The notes: a model not told the origin generated them from the letters alone. Positions 36,233 to 45,827 are shown, counted from the stretch's first letter. The stretch: 64,000 nt of DNA from Herbaspirillum sp. (GCA_028292625.1 JAQGLY010000016.1:1-64000); one strand, 5' to 3'. Numbers and translations are program-made.

Positions 36233-39200
36233 CATCGAACTCCTTCTTGAGAGGCGCCGCGCGGCGGAATTTCCGGCAACATGCCGTCGTCGGTCGTATG
36301 CGCGTGCAGCGGCGCTGCCTTGATTGCGGTTTTGCCGCGATTGGCCAATGCGCGCAACAACACATAAAACACCGGCGTCAGGAACAGGCCGAACGCGGTC
36401 ACGCCAATCATCCCCGAGAACACCGCCACCCCCATCGCATGCCGCATTTCAGCGCCGGCGCCGGTAGACAGAATCAGCGGCACCACACCGGCGATGAACG
36501 CAATCGAGGTCATCAGGATCGGGCGCAAGCGCATGCGCGCCGCTTCGATCGCCGCTTCCAGCGCGGTGCGGCCGGCCAGTTCCAGTTCATGCGCGAATTC
36601 CACAATCAGAATCGCGTTCTTGCACGCTAGTCCCACCAGCACGATCAAACTGATCTGCGTGAACAGATTGTTGTCGCCGCGCGTCAGCCAGACGCCAAAG
36701 ATCGCCGACAAAATACCCATCGGCACGATCAGCAGCACGGCCAGCGGCAGCGTCAGGCTTTCGTATTGCGCGGCCAGCACGAAGAACACCAGCAGCATCG
36801 CCAACGGCAGAATGATGAACAGGGTGTTGCCGGCGATTTTTTCCTGATACGTGATTTCGGTCCATTCGTAACCGATGCCGCGCGGCAGCGTTTCCGCCAG
36901 GATGCGTTCGACCGCGGCTTGCGCCTGGCCTGTGCTGTAGCCCGGCGCGGGACCGCCGTTGACATTGGCCGCGGGGAAGGCGTTATATCGCACGGCCTGA
37001 TCCGGACCGTAGCTCTGCGTCATTTTCAGCAGCGACGACAGCGGCACCATTTCACCGGCGGCATTGCGCGTTTTCAGCAGACCGATATCTTCGGCATGCG
37101 CGCGGAACGGCGCGTCGGCCTGCACCCGCACCTGGAAGGTACGTCCGAATTTATTGAAGTCGTTGACGTACAGCGAGCCGAGGTAAATCTGGAGGGTATC
37201 GAACACGGCCGGCACCGACACGCCCAATTGCTGCGCGCGGACACGGTCCAGATCGGCATACAGTTGCGGCACATTGATCTGAAAGCTGGAGAACATTCCG
37301 GTCAGTTCCGGCGCGGCGCGCGCCTTGACCAGGAAGGCCTGCAACGCATCGTTCAAGGCCTGATTACCCAGCGCGGCGCGATCCTCGATCTGCAGCTTGA
37401 AACCGCCGATGGTGCCCAGGCCTTGCACAGGCGGCGGCGGAAACATCGCAATGAACGCGCCCTGAATGCTGCCGTATTGCTGATTCAGTTTCTGTGCGAT
37501 CGCGGTGGCGCTCAGGTCACTGCTCCTGCGCTCGTCGAACGGCTTGAGCGTGGCGAACACGATGCCGGAATTGGGCGCATTCACGAAGCCGTTGATCGAC
37601 AGCCCCGGGAATGCCACCGCGGATTCGACGCCCGGCGTTTTCAGCGCGATGTCGGACATCGTGCGAATCACGTCTTCGGTGCGATCCAGCGACGCCGCAT
37701 CCGGCAACTGCGCAAAGCCGACCAGGTATTGCTTGTCCTGCGCCGGCACGAAACCCGACGGCACGGTATGGAACAAGGCCACCATCACGCCCAGCAACAG
37801 CGCATAGACGATCAGCGACGCGCCCTTGTGCTTGAGCACCGACGCCGCACCGCCGCCGTAAGCTTCAGAACTGCGATGGAAGAACTTGTTGAAGCGCACA
37901 AAGAACCAGCCGAACAATTGATCGATCACCAGTTGGAAGCGATCTTTCTTCTCATCGCGGCCCTTCAACAGCAGCGCGGCCAGGGCCGGCGACAAGGTCA
38001 GCGAATTGAAGGCTGAAATCACCGTCGAAATCGCAATCGTCAATGCGAACTGTTTGAAGAACTGGCCGGTCAGGCCGCTGACGAACGCCAACGGCACGAA
38101 CACCGCGCTCAGGGTCAGCGCGATCGCGACGATCGGACCTGACACTTCGCGCATCGCCTTGTAGGTCGCTTCCTTGGCCGGCAAGCCGTGCTCGATGTTG
38201 CGCTCCACGTTTTCCACCACCACGATCGCGTCGTCGACCACGATCCCGATCGCCAGCACCAGACCGAACAGGCTCAGCGCATTGATCGAGAAACCGAAGC
38301 CGAGCATCACAGCAAACGTGCCGATCACCGATATCGGCACCGCCAGCAGCGGAATGATCGAGGCGCGCCAGGTTTGCAGGAAGATGATCACCACGATCAC
38401 CACCAGCAGAATCGCTTCGAGCAGCGTATGCACCACCGCTTCTATCGATGCGCGCACGAATTGGGTCGGATCGTAGACGATCTTGTAGTCGACGCCGTCC
38501 GGCATATCCTTCTTCAGATCCGCCATGGTCTTGCGCACGTTATCCGAAATCTGCAGCGCATTCGAACCGGGCGCCTGAAAAATCGGAATCGCCACCGCCT
38601 GCTTGTTGTCCAGCAGAGAGCGCAGCGCATATTCGCTGGCGCCCAGTTCGATGCGCGCAATATCTTTCAGATACGTGACCACGCCGTCCGGCGACGTCCG
38701 CACCACGATGTTGCCGAACTCTTCCACGCTGCCGAGACGGCCGCGCGCATTCACCGAAATCTGGTAATCCACGCCGGGCACCGCCGGCGACGCGCCGATC
38801 ACGCCGGCGGCCACATCCACGTTTTGCGCACGGATCGCATTGACCACATCGGATGCGGCCAGACCGCGCTCGGCCACCTTGCGCGGATCGAGCCAGATAC
38901 GCATCGCGTAATCGCCGGAACCGAACAATTGCACATCGCCGATGCCGGGCAGACGCGCCAGCTGATCCTTGACGTTGAGCACCGCGTAGTTGCGCAGATA
39001 CGCCATGTCATAGCGGTCGTTGGGCGACAGCAAATGCACCACCATGGTCAAATCGGGCGAACTCTTGGTGGTCGTCACGCCTAGCCGTTGCACCACCTCG
39101 GGCAGACGCGGCAACGCCTGATTGACGCGGTTCTGCACCAGCTGCTGCGCCTGATCGGGCGCCACGCCGAGCTTGAAGGTGACGGTCAGCGTCATCAGGC

Positions 39201-39462
39201 CGTCGGACGTGGCTTGCGACTGCATGTACAACATGCCTTCGACGCCGTTGATCTGTTCTTCGATCGGCGTGGCCACGGTTTCGGCAATGGTTTCGGGATT
39301 GGCGCCGGGATACTGCGCCTTGACGATCACCGATGGCGGAATCACCTCCGGATATTCGGAGATCGGCAGATTCAACATAGCGATCAAGCCGCCGATCAGA
39401 ATGATCGACGACATCACGCCCGCGAAGATCGGTTTGTCGATAAAAAATTTGGAGATATTCAT
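36232..39462 (-). CDS. HAE1-family RND multidrug efflux transporter
   Basis: A 1076-residue inner membrane pump of AcrB/MexF type with twelve helices and two large periplasmic loops. It starts MNISKFFIDKPIFAGVMSSIILIGGL and shows the conserved NLPISEYPEVIPPSV. The helix 4 proton-relay motif lies in GIVVDDAIVVVENVERNIE (the two Asp residues near 408), and the helix 10 Lys in VGLACKNAILIVEFAHE. Both are intact. The adaptor gene is 39 bases upstream and the channel gene overlaps its stop. Substrates cannot be deduced. Confidence 0.93.
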   Translation of the reverse strand: MNISKFFIDKPIFAGVMSSIILIGGLIAMLNLPISEYPEVIPPSVIVKAQYPGANPETIAETVATPIEEQINGVEGMLYMQSQATSDGLMTLTVTFKLGVAPDQAQQLVQNRVNQALPRLPEVVQRLGVTTTKSSPDLTMVVHLLSPNDRYDMAYLRNYAVLNVKDQLARLPGIGDVQLFGSGDYAMRIWLDPRKVAERGLAASDVVNAIRAQNVDVAAGVIGASPAVPGVDYQISVNARGRLGSVEEFGNIVVRTSPDGVVTYLKDIARIELGASEYALRSLLDNKQAVAIPIFQAPGSNALQISDNVRKTMADLKKDMPDGVDYKIVYDPTQFVRASIEAVVHTLLEAILLVVIVVIIFLQTWRASIIPLLAVPISVIGTFAVMLGFGFSINALSLFGLVLAIGIVVDDAIVVVENVERNIEHGLPAKEATYKAMREVSGPIVAIALTLSAVFVPLAFVSGLTGQFFKQFALTIAISTVISAFNSLTLSPALAALLLKGRDEKKDRFQLVIDQLFGWFFVRFNKFFHRSSEAYGGGAASVLKHKGASLIVYALLLGVMVALFHTVPSGFVPAQDKQYLVGFAQLPDAASLDRTEDVIRTMSDIALKTPGVESAVAFPGLSINGFVNAPNSGIVFATLKPFDERRSSDLSATAIAQKLNQQYGSIQGAFIAMFPPPPVQGLGTIGGFKLQIEDRAALGNQALNDALQAFLVKARAAPELTGMFSSFQINVPQLYADLDRVRAQQLGVSVPAVFDTLQIYLGSLYVNDFNKFGRTFQVRVQADAPFRAHAEDIGLLKTRNAAGEMVPLSSLLKMTQSYGPDQAVRYNAFPAANVNGGPAPGYSTGQAQAAVERILAETLPRGIGYEWTEITYQEKIAGNTLFIILPLAMLLVFFVLAAQYESLTLPLAVLLIVPMGILSAIFGVWLTRGDNNLFTQISLIVLVGLACKNAILIVEFAHELELAGRTALEAAIEAARMRLRPILMTSIAFIAGVVPLILSTGAGAEMRHAMGVAVFSGMIGVTAFGLFLTPVFYVLLRALANRGKTAIKAAPLHAHTTDDGMLPEIPPRGASQEGVR

Positions 39463-39501
39463 ATTAGTATCCGTGAAATAGGCTAGCGAACGCGTCGGCC
39501 G

Positions 39502-40689
39502 TTACCGCGTCGACACCATCAGATTCGCCGGCAACGCGGTCATCGGCACCGTGGCCGGGTTCACCGTGTCGTTCGGACGGATACGTTGCAGGCCGTTGAC
39601 GACGATGTATTCGTCTTTCTTCAAACCGGAACGCACCACGCGCAGACCGTCGACCATGGGTCCCAGCTGGATCGGGCGATACACCGCCTTGTTGTCGCTG
39701 CCGACGACCATCACGTATTTCTTGTCCTGGTCGGTGCCGACCGCCTTGTCGACGATCAGCACGGCGTTTTCGGCGGCCGAACCGCCGGTGCGCACGCGGG
39801 CATACATGCCGGGAGTCAACGCGCCGTCGGCGTTATCGAATACCGCGCGCACACGGACCGTGCCCGAGCCGGTATCGACACGGTTATCGAACGATTTGAT
39901 TTTTCCCTGGCGCGGATAGCCCTCTTCGCTGCTCAGGCCAATGGAAACCGGAATGCGATCGGTGCCGCTGTTGCCCGCGGCGCCGTTGCTGGCATAACGC
40001 AAGAACGTCGCTTCATCGATTTCAAAATCGACATACACCGGCGATACCGACACCACCGTCGCCAACGCAGGCGCGGTGGAACCGGCACCGACGATATTGC
40101 CGACGGTGATTTCGGCACGCGACACGCGGCCCGATACCGGCGCCGTGATCGCGGTGTATTCCAGATTCAGACGCGCACTCAGACGGGCGGCTTCGGCGGC
40201 CTGCAGATTGGCGTTGGCGCCGGTCAGGGCGTTTTCGCGCTGATCCAGTTCGCTTTGCGCGATCGCATGTTCCTGAATCAGACGGCGCGCGCGCTCCGCT
40301 TCGGTCTTCGCCAGCGTGGCGCTGGCCCGCGCGCCGGCGACGGCGGCTTCGGCGCGCGCCGCTTCGGCCTGATACGGCCGCGGATCGATGGTAAACAGCA
40401 GTGCGCCCTTCTTCACCAGTTGGCCGGCCTGAAAATGAACGGCGTCGATGGCACCGGACACGCGCGGACGGATTTCGACGCGATCGACCGCATCTATGCG
40501 ACCGGAGAAATCGTCCCATTCGGTGACCGATTTCTGCAGCACGGCGGCCACCGACACGGTCGCCGGCGCGGGCGCCGCAGCCGCGGGCTTGGCGGCCCGG
40601 CTGCTCAAGGTAATGGCGGCAATGCCGCCGAGCATCAACACGCCGACGGCGATCATGATGGCTTTATGGGAAGGCGTTGAGGATTTCAT
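39502..40689 (-). CDS. RND efflux periplasmic adaptor (membrane fusion protein)
   Basis: A 395-residue AcrA/MexE-like adaptor. There is an N-terminal anchor (KAIMIAVGVLMLGGIAAITL, about 9-28), then lipoyl, helical hairpin, beta barrel and membrane-proximal domains. Markers are FSGRIDAVDRVEIRPRVSG near residue 62 and YTAITAPVSGRVSRAEITVG near 175. I place the start at 40689 with AAGGAAA just before it. It heads the leftward RND operon. A gap of about 340 bases separates it from the pseudo-hydrolase gene on the same strand. Confidence 0.9.
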   Translation of the reverse strand: MKSSTPSHKAIMIAVGVLMLGGIAAITLSSRAAKPAAAAPAPATVSVAAVLQKSVTEWDDFSGRIDAVDRVEIRPRVSGAIDAVHFQAGQLVKKGALLFTIDPRPYQAEAARAEAAVAGARASATLAKTEAERARRLIQEHAIAQSELDQRENALTGANANLQAAEAARLSARLNLEYTAITAPVSGRVSRAEITVGNIVGAGSTAPALATVVSVSPVYVDFEIDEATFLRYASNGAAGNSGTDRIPVSIGLSSEEGYPRQGKIKSFDNRVDTGSGTVRVRAVFDNADGALTPGMYARVRTGGSAAENAVLIVDKAVGTDQDKKYVMVVGSDNKAVYRPIQLGPMVDGLRVVRSGLKKDEYIVVNGLQRIRPNDTVNPATVPMTALPANLMVSTR

Positions 40690-41026
40690 GGGTTTCCTTG
40701 AAATAGCTAATGGCTGATGGTTGATGAGGCAAAAACCAAGGCGCCGGTTTATCTGAATTGGAATGAAGCGGAATCGGTAATGCAAAGAAAAAAGGCGAAA
40801 ACGTCCCTCTCGCGGCGGCGGGTCAACGCGCTGCGCTATCGATTTCTAAAGGAAAGAAGGACCGCTATATGGTCTATGCCGGCATCCCCGCCGGCGTTAT
40901 CTGTTTAAGACAAGACGTCCAAAGGTTGCGATGAAAACTGAAAATATGCGCCTGATCGCATACGCGTCTATCCGCGTTTTTACGCTTACAGGCTCCCCGT
41001 TGTAATACTTGTAATACCCTGCTGAA
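40690..41026. other. intergenic region upstream of the RND operon
   Basis: No gene with family similarity is seen; a 63-codon frame at 40717-40908 has no ribosome binding site. The region must contain the RND operon promoter facing left. Two exact tandem copies of TTGTAATAC lie at 41000-41017, close to the end of the pseudo-hydrolase gene, and could be half-sites for a regulator. Confidence 0.5.
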
Positions 41027-41815
41027 TCAACAAACTGCTGTAAATTGCGCGACGGTATCCGTCATCACTTCAAATTGCGGATGCTCCGCGTTTGCCAGAT
41101 TGCCGGCGCCGTCGAAACGGCGCATCTGCACCGGCACGCCTGCGGCGATCAATTTGCCCGCGTACTGCTCGGCTTCGTCGCGCAGCGGATCGCGTTCCGC
41201 GGTCATCACCAGCGCCATCGCCAAACTGCCGAGACGGCGCGAATTCAACGGGGATGCATACGGATGCATTGCATCGCCGGCCGACGGCAGATAATCGGCC
41301 CAGCCTTGACGGCAGGGGCAATCGCCCGCGGCGCGCATCGACGGCGTGGTTTGAAACGGATCCAGCATCGGCGTAATCAATATTTGCGCCTTCAACACCG
41401 GCCGATTCGGCACGGCGCGATCGCGCGCCATCAAGGCCACCGCCGCCGCCAGATTGCCACCGGCCTGATCGCCCGCCACGATCACCCGCGACGGAGCGGC
41501 GCCCAACGCCGCGGCATTATCCCAGGCCCATTGCAAGGCCTCGAACGCCAACTCGACGGTGCGCGGAAAATGCAGTTCCGGCGCCAGCGGATAGTCGACG
41601 CATACCACCACAGCGGAGGCCGCCAGGGCCTGCGCCAATTGATCGGCATCGGTGACCGCGCCGCAATTGAACAGACCGCCGTGGAAATACAAAATCAGCG
41701 GCGCACCGGCCAGCTTTGGCCGCTTGCCGAAAATGCGCAAAGTTACGTCGACGCCGCTTTCCTGATCGGCAAACTGTTCGAACGAGGGCGCGGCAAACAA
41801 GGTCGGCAATTTCAT
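41027..41815 (-). CDS. HSL-type alpha/beta hydrolase fold protein lacking catalytic Ser and His (pseudoenzyme)
   Basis: A 262-residue member of the hormone-sensitive-lipase family by fold. It keeps LYFHGG (oxyanion hole, near 44), VDYPLAPE, and the acid in TAERDPLRDE (Asp209). The nucleophile elbow reads GDQAGGN, with Gln117 (CAG) where the family has Ser. The usual His of the G-x-x-H-G-F motif is Asn239 in GAGNLAN. Ester hydrolysis is therefore not expected. The frame is intact and codon use resembles the neighbours, so the protein is probably kept for binding or signalling. It follows a 61-residue membrane peptide gene by 7 bases; a TetR gene is divergent. Confidence 0.8.
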   Translation of the reverse strand: MKLPTLFAAPSFEQFADQESGVDVTLRIFGKRPKLAGAPLILYFHGGLFNCGAVTDADQLAQALAASAVVVCVDYPLAPELHFPRTVELAFEALQWAWDNAAALGAAPSRVIVAGDQAGGNLAAAVALMARDRAVPNRPVLKAQILITPMLDPFQTTPSMRAAGDCPCRQGWADYLPSAGDAMHPYASPLNSRRLGSLAMALVMTAERDPLRDEAEQYAGKLIAAGVPVQMRRFDGAGNLANAEHPQFEVMTDTVAQFTAVC

Positions 41816-41822
41816 GATCCGC

Positions 41823-42008
41823 CTACGGCGCCGGCGTCGTCGAATTGGCCACGATATCGCCCAGCGACGCCGTGGCGCGTGCGGAAATATTGCCGCCGCT
41901 CATCGCGCTTTCCACGATCAGGTCCAGCACCGGGCTGTGATGCAACACCGCAACCACGGCCAGAGCGCCGGCCGCCGCGATGGAAGCCTCAATCAAATGC
42001 ATTTTCAT
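41823..42008 (-). CDS. 61-residue membrane peptide of unknown function
   Basis: The small protein starts MKMHLIEASIAAAGALAV and has one hydrophobic helix (about 8-32) and a polar Ser/Thr/Pro tail ending STTPAP. GGAG six bases before the ATG at 42008 gives a good ribosome binding site. Only 7 bases separate its stop from the pseudo-hydrolase start, so the two are almost certainly co-translated from one mRNA. I do not recognise a family. The helix could be a signal peptide or a single membrane anchor. Confidence 0.65.
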   Translation of the reverse strand: MKMHLIEASIAAAGALAVVAVLHHSPVLDLIVESAMSGGNISARATASLGDIVANSTTPAP

Positions 42009-42169
42009 TTGTAACTCCATACGAAATATGTGTACCAATGTAACAAGTATAGTTATCGCCTGAATAAAGATAAATCGGGGTAATACAGAATCACTGTCAT
42101 CGGATGCTGGACAATTCTTCGCCCCGTCAAAGTCTTTTTCGCGCTTCCTCACTCTGCGGCTCACTGATA

Positions 42170-42181
42170 CAACATATGTTG
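42170..42181. promoter_or_regulatory. 12-bp palindrome between the small peptide gene and tetR
   Basis: CAACATATGTTG is a perfect palindrome in the 293-base divergent region between the membrane peptide gene and the TetR gene. TetR proteins bind such sites and often repress both sides. This is a candidate operator by position and symmetry only. Confidence 0.35.
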
Positions 42182-42301
42182 CCTGGCTGAAACAGTACCG
42201 CTTTGCCACCGTCGCTATCGAATTAAATAACGATCGCTACGAATTAATGCGGACTTTATTACGCTTGTTTTACGATGTCAAGGAGTTTACTATCGATCGC
42301 T

Positions 42302-42946
42302 ATGAAAACCCGGGAAGAGACACCTTCATCCACTCCGCCCGCCCCGCGCAGGAAGGCGGGACGGCCCTTATCGTTCGATCGCGAGCACGCGCTCGAACAG
42401 GCCATGCTCACCTTTTGGCAATACGGTTACGAAACCACGTCGCTGAACGAGCTGACTGCGGCGATGGGAATCACACCGCCCAGTCTGTATAGCGCGTTCG
42501 GAGACAAGGAAAAACTGTTTTTGGAGGCGGTGCAGCGCTACTCGGAAAAGCACTACGGCCTGGTGGAGAGCCGTCTGGAAGTCGCACCGACCGCGCGCGC
42601 GGCGATCCAGGAGCTGCTCGACAATGCCGCTATCGAACATACTTCTCCTTGCCATCCGCCCGGCTGCATGGTGGCGACCGCGGTGACCAATTGCACCCCG
42701 GCGTCGGCCCATCTGCAGGTCACGCTGGCAGGACTAAAAGAACACACCCGGGAATGCATCGTCGCCCGCCTCCAGCGCGGCATCGACGAAGGCGAATTGC
42801 CGTCCTCGGCCAATGCCGCCGCCATGGCCGATTTTTACCTGACGGTGTTGAGCGGCATGACCACCCAGGCGCGCGATCACGCCAGTTGCGGGCAGTTGCA
42901 AAACACCGTCGCAATGGCGATGCAGGCGTGGCCGGCAAAAGATTAA
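42302..42946 (+). CDS. TetR/AcrR-family transcriptional regulator
   Basis: About 214 residues. The N-terminal DNA-binding domain follows an RRKAGRPLSFDREHALEQAM opening and has TTSLNELTAAMGITPPSLYSAFGDKEKLF around residues 45-75. The C-terminal domain contains a Cys-Pro-rich stretch (TSPCHPPGCMVATA), typical of the AefR-like group. The start at 42302 is chosen because residues before it do not fit the family; AAGGAG at 42279 is farther than usual. It diverges from the peptide/pseudo-hydrolase pair and probably controls it. Confidence 0.88.
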   Translation: MKTREETPSSTPPAPRRKAGRPLSFDREHALEQAMLTFWQYGYETTSLNELTAAMGITPPSLYSAFGDKEKLFLEAVQRYSEKHYGLVESRLEVAPTARAAIQELLDNAAIEHTSPCHPPGCMVATAVTNCTPASAHLQVTLAGLKEHTRECIVARLQRGIDEGELPSSANAAAMADFYLTVLSGMTTQARDHASCGQLQNTVAMAMQAWPAKD

Positions 42947-43052
42947 GCCGCGCTCACGTCTCGCTCCCGGCGGAATTGGGGGCAACATCACGTCCGCGAC
43001 GCCAATCGGCTAAAATCCGCAGCACTATCTTCTTTGCCAACCGGACAATCCC

Positions 43053-43991
43053 ATGGACCGTTTCGATACGATGCTGGCGTTTACGCGCGTAGTGGAACTG
43101 AGCAGTTTCACCAAAGCGTCAACGTCGCTGAATTTGCCGAAAGCTACGATATCGGCACAGGTGCTGGCGCTGGAAAAGCGGCTGCGGGTCAAGCTGCTGC
43201 ACCGTACCACCCGGCATGTCAGCGTCACCGCCGACGGCGCCGCCTATTACGAACGCGCCATCCGGCTGCTCAACGAACTCGACGAAACTGAAGCGTCCAT
43301 CGCCAACGCCAGCACCACGCCGAAAGGCCGCTTGCGGGTGGATGTGCCGGGTTCCATCGGACGCCGCATTCTGATTCCGGCGCTCAAATCCTTCTTCGTC
43401 CGTTATCCGGAAATCGAACTGGAAGTGGGATGCACCGATCGGCCGGTCGACCTGCTGCATGAAGGCATCGATTGCGTGATACGCGGCGGCGAAATACTGG
43501 ACGAATCGCTAGTGGCGCGGCGGCTGGGCGACATCCGCCTGCTGACCTGCGCCAGCCCGGCGTATCTGCGGGAATACGGCATGCCGGCAACGGTCGTTGA
43601 TCTGGAGCGTCATGTTCTGGTGCACATGTTCTCCGCGCGGACCGGCAAGAATTTTGCGTTCGATTTTCTGGAGAACGGCGTCAAAACACCGGTGTACGGC
43701 GATCACAGCGTCACGTTCAACGATCTGGAAGCCTGCGCCGCGGCGGCGATAGCGGGACTGGGCATCGTGCAACTGCCGCTATTCATGGCCAACGATGAAA
43801 TTGCGCAAGGAAAGCTGACGGCGGTGCTGCCGGATATCGAGATAGAGACGGTGCCGCTGCATATTCTGTATTTGCAGAACCGCCACCTGTCCAGCAAGGT
43901 GCGCGCTTTCGTCGAATGGGTCGCCGAACTGATCGCCACCGGACCTTACGTCATTCCGCTGGCCCCGCCCCGCCGTTCCGGACCGCGCTGA
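43053..43991 (+). CDS. LysR-family transcriptional regulator
   Basis: A 312-residue LTTR with MDRFDTMLAFTRVVELSSFTKASTSLNLPKATIS as the winged helix and a PBP2 effector domain (RVDVPGSIGRRILIPALKSFF). It resembles the regulator at 33784 along its whole length, for example the shared DVPGSIGR/DMPGSIGR segment, so both belong to the same subgroup. It stands between the tetR gene and the convergent DedA-rhodanese gene. No target is evident. Confidence 0.88.
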   Translation: MDRFDTMLAFTRVVELSSFTKASTSLNLPKATISAQVLALEKRLRVKLLHRTTRHVSVTADGAAYYERAIRLLNELDETEASIANASTTPKGRLRVDVPGSIGRRILIPALKSFFVRYPEIELEVGCTDRPVDLLHEGIDCVIRGGEILDESLVARRLGDIRLLTCASPAYLREYGMPATVVDLERHVLVHMFSARTGKNFAFDFLENGVKTPVYGDHSVTFNDLEACAAAAIAGLGIVQLPLFMANDEIAQGKLTAVLPDIEIETVPLHILYLQNRHLSSKVRAFVEWVAELIATGPYVIPLAPPRRSGPR

Positions 43992-43998
43992 ATCAGCG

Positions 43999-44925
43999 TC
44001 AGTTGGTATCGATCGTATGGCCCGCGGCCACCCACGCATCGATGCCGCCCTGGAGCGGCCGCACCTTGCTGTAACCGCGCTGCATCAATTCCTTCGCCAC
44101 CTGCGCTGCCGACGCTTCGTTCGGACAGGCGCAATACACGATGATTTCGCTGTCTGTGGCGGCGTCCAGCGCAAACGTGGCCAGATCCTTCATGAACACC
44201 GGATACGCGCCCGGAATGCGGCCGTCCCGCTGCGACAGCTGTGAGCGCACATCGACCACGGTCGGTGCCAGTCCCTGCTCGAACATCTGATGCAATTCGT
44301 CCACCGAAATACGCGCCATCCGCAGCGTCGCCATAAAGCGCCGGCGCTGCCACCATTTTCTCGCGATGAAAATCAGGAAGCCGGCGCACAACAGCAGCAA
44401 TCCGCCCTCGCCCAGCTCCTGCAGGATATTGAGCAGATTGTCGACACCGTCGCTGAACAAGGCGCCCAGATAAACGCCCAGCCCTGCCCACAACGCCGCG
44501 CCCAGGCCGTCGTAAATCAAAAAGATCGGGGCGCTCGTGCCGATGGCGCCGGCCAGCGCGGAGGCGACCGACGCAAAGCCGGGAATGAATTTGGCGATCA
44601 GCAGCGACGGCGCGCCGTAGCGGGTATACACGGTCTCGGTCTGCCGCACGCAGGAATCGGGAGACAGCGAAATGCGGCACAAGGTCGACAACACACGGCG
44701 GCCGTAGCGCCGACCCAGCAGAAACCACGCGAAATCGGCGACCAGGGCCGCCCCCACCGCCGTGGTCAGCAGCAACGCCACCGAATACTCGCCGCGATAC
44801 GCCAGCGCGCCGGTGATGATCAATGTGGGATAAGCGGGCAGCGGAGCACCCAGCTGCTCCAGAAAGACATTGGCGAATACAAGCAGCAGCCCGTATTGCT
44901 CGATCAATTGAAGCAAGTGCGTCAT
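43999..44925 (-). CDS. DedA-family membrane protein fused to a rhodanese domain
   Basis: A 308-residue fusion. The DedA/SNARE-associated part (about 1-200) has GAPLPAYPTLIITGALAY, the acidic and Arg-rich amphipathic segments (GRRYGRRVL) and several helices. After a last helix (GGLLLLCAGFLIFIARKWW) a cytoplasmic rhodanese domain (about 215-305) follows: VVDVRSQLSQRDGRIPGAYP, the Cys loop YCACPNEASA near 265 and LQGGIDAWVAAGH. DedA proteins move or flip membrane lipid carriers. The rhodanese domain may handle sulfane sulfur or serve as a regulatory thiol switch. Confidence 0.88.
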   Translation of the reverse strand: MTHLLQLIEQYGLLLVFANVFLEQLGAPLPAYPTLIITGALAYRGEYSVALLLTTAVGAALVADFAWFLLGRRYGRRVLSTLCRISLSPDSCVRQTETVYTRYGAPSLLIAKFIPGFASVASALAGAIGTSAPIFLIYDGLGAALWAGLGVYLGALFSDGVDNLLNILQELGEGGLLLLCAGFLIFIARKWWQRRRFMATLRMARISVDELHQMFEQGLAPTVVDVRSQLSQRDGRIPGAYPVFMKDLATFALDAATDSEIIVYCACPNEASAAQVAKELMQRGYSKVRPLQGGIDAWVAAGHTIDTN

Positions 44926-45005
44926 TGTGGGCCCCCAGGGGAAATCGATAATGCAATATTAATGCGAATGCGAATGCGGAGGGTGCCGAGCAAACCGCCT
45001 GAACG

Positions 45006-45662
45006 CTAGAAGTTTTCGGTATCGGAGGGCGCGGACATCAAATGGCCCAGCTTAAGCTCTTTGGTATTCAAATAATGATCGTTGAACGGATTGCGATTGA
45101 CCAGCAACGGCAGCCGTTCGACCACTTCGATTCCCAGATTTTCCAGCGCCGCCACCTTGCGTGGATTATTGGTCATCAAACGCACCTTGCGAATGCCGAA
45201 ATAATCGAACATCGGCTTGAATCCGCGATAAGTGCGCTGATCGTCGGCGAAACCCAGCCGCCGGTTGGCTTCCACGGTATCGGCGCCGGCGTCCTGCAGG
45301 CGATAGGCACGCAGCTTGTTGATCAGGCCGATGCCGCGCCCTTCCTGCCGCAGATAAAACACGGCGCCGCGTCCCAGCGCGGCAATCTTTTGCAGCGACG
45401 CCTCCAGTTGCGCGCCGCAATCGCAACGCTGGCTGAACAGCGCGTCGCCGGTCAGGCATTCCGAGTGAATCCGCGCCAGCACCTCGCCGCCGTCATCGAT
45501 CGCGCCCAGCGCCATCACCAGATGCTCTTTGCCGGACAAGCGGTCGACAAACGCATGCAACTGGAATGTCGCCCACGGGGTCGGCAGATCGCAGGTGGTC
45601 ACGTATTCCAGCGTCTCTTCGTCCAACGGGGCGGCGGGCTGGATATGCGGGGTGGATGACAT
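45006..45662 (-). CDS. ribA: GTP cyclohydrolase II
   Basis: A 218-residue stand-alone RibA, which opens GTP to the first riboflavin precursor. The zinc ligands Cys69, Cys80 and Cys82 stand in ECLTGDALFSQRCDCG. The GTP-binding LRQEGRGIGL (about 106-115) and TNNPRKVAALENLGIEV complete the family set. The length matches E. coli RibA. GAGG lies 6 bases before the ATG. It has no riboflavin operon neighbours here. Confidence 0.94.
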   Translation of the reverse strand: MSSTPHIQPAAPLDEETLEYVTTCDLPTPWATFQLHAFVDRLSGKEHLVMALGAIDDGGEVLARIHSECLTGDALFSQRCDCGAQLEASLQKIAALGRGAVFYLRQEGRGIGLINKLRAYRLQDAGADTVEANRRLGFADDQRTYRGFKPMFDYFGIRKVRLMTNNPRKVAALENLGIEVVERLPLLVNRNPFNDHYLNTKELKLGHLMSAPSDTENF

Positions 45663-45827
45663 CTAAAACCTCGGAATAAAATGTGGCCCGCGAGCGGCAA
45701 ATCGATCAATGATTAAACTGCATTTACACAATACCCTGACCGGCGATGCATCGTACCGCACCGGTTTCAACGGCGCAGTACGGCGCATGCCGGGCACTGC
45801 ATTATTCCACGCTTATTGCCGCACCGC

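Noticed and set aside
40717-40908. 63-codon frame upstream of the RND operon
   Set aside because: No ribosome binding site, basic low-information protein, inside a promoter region.
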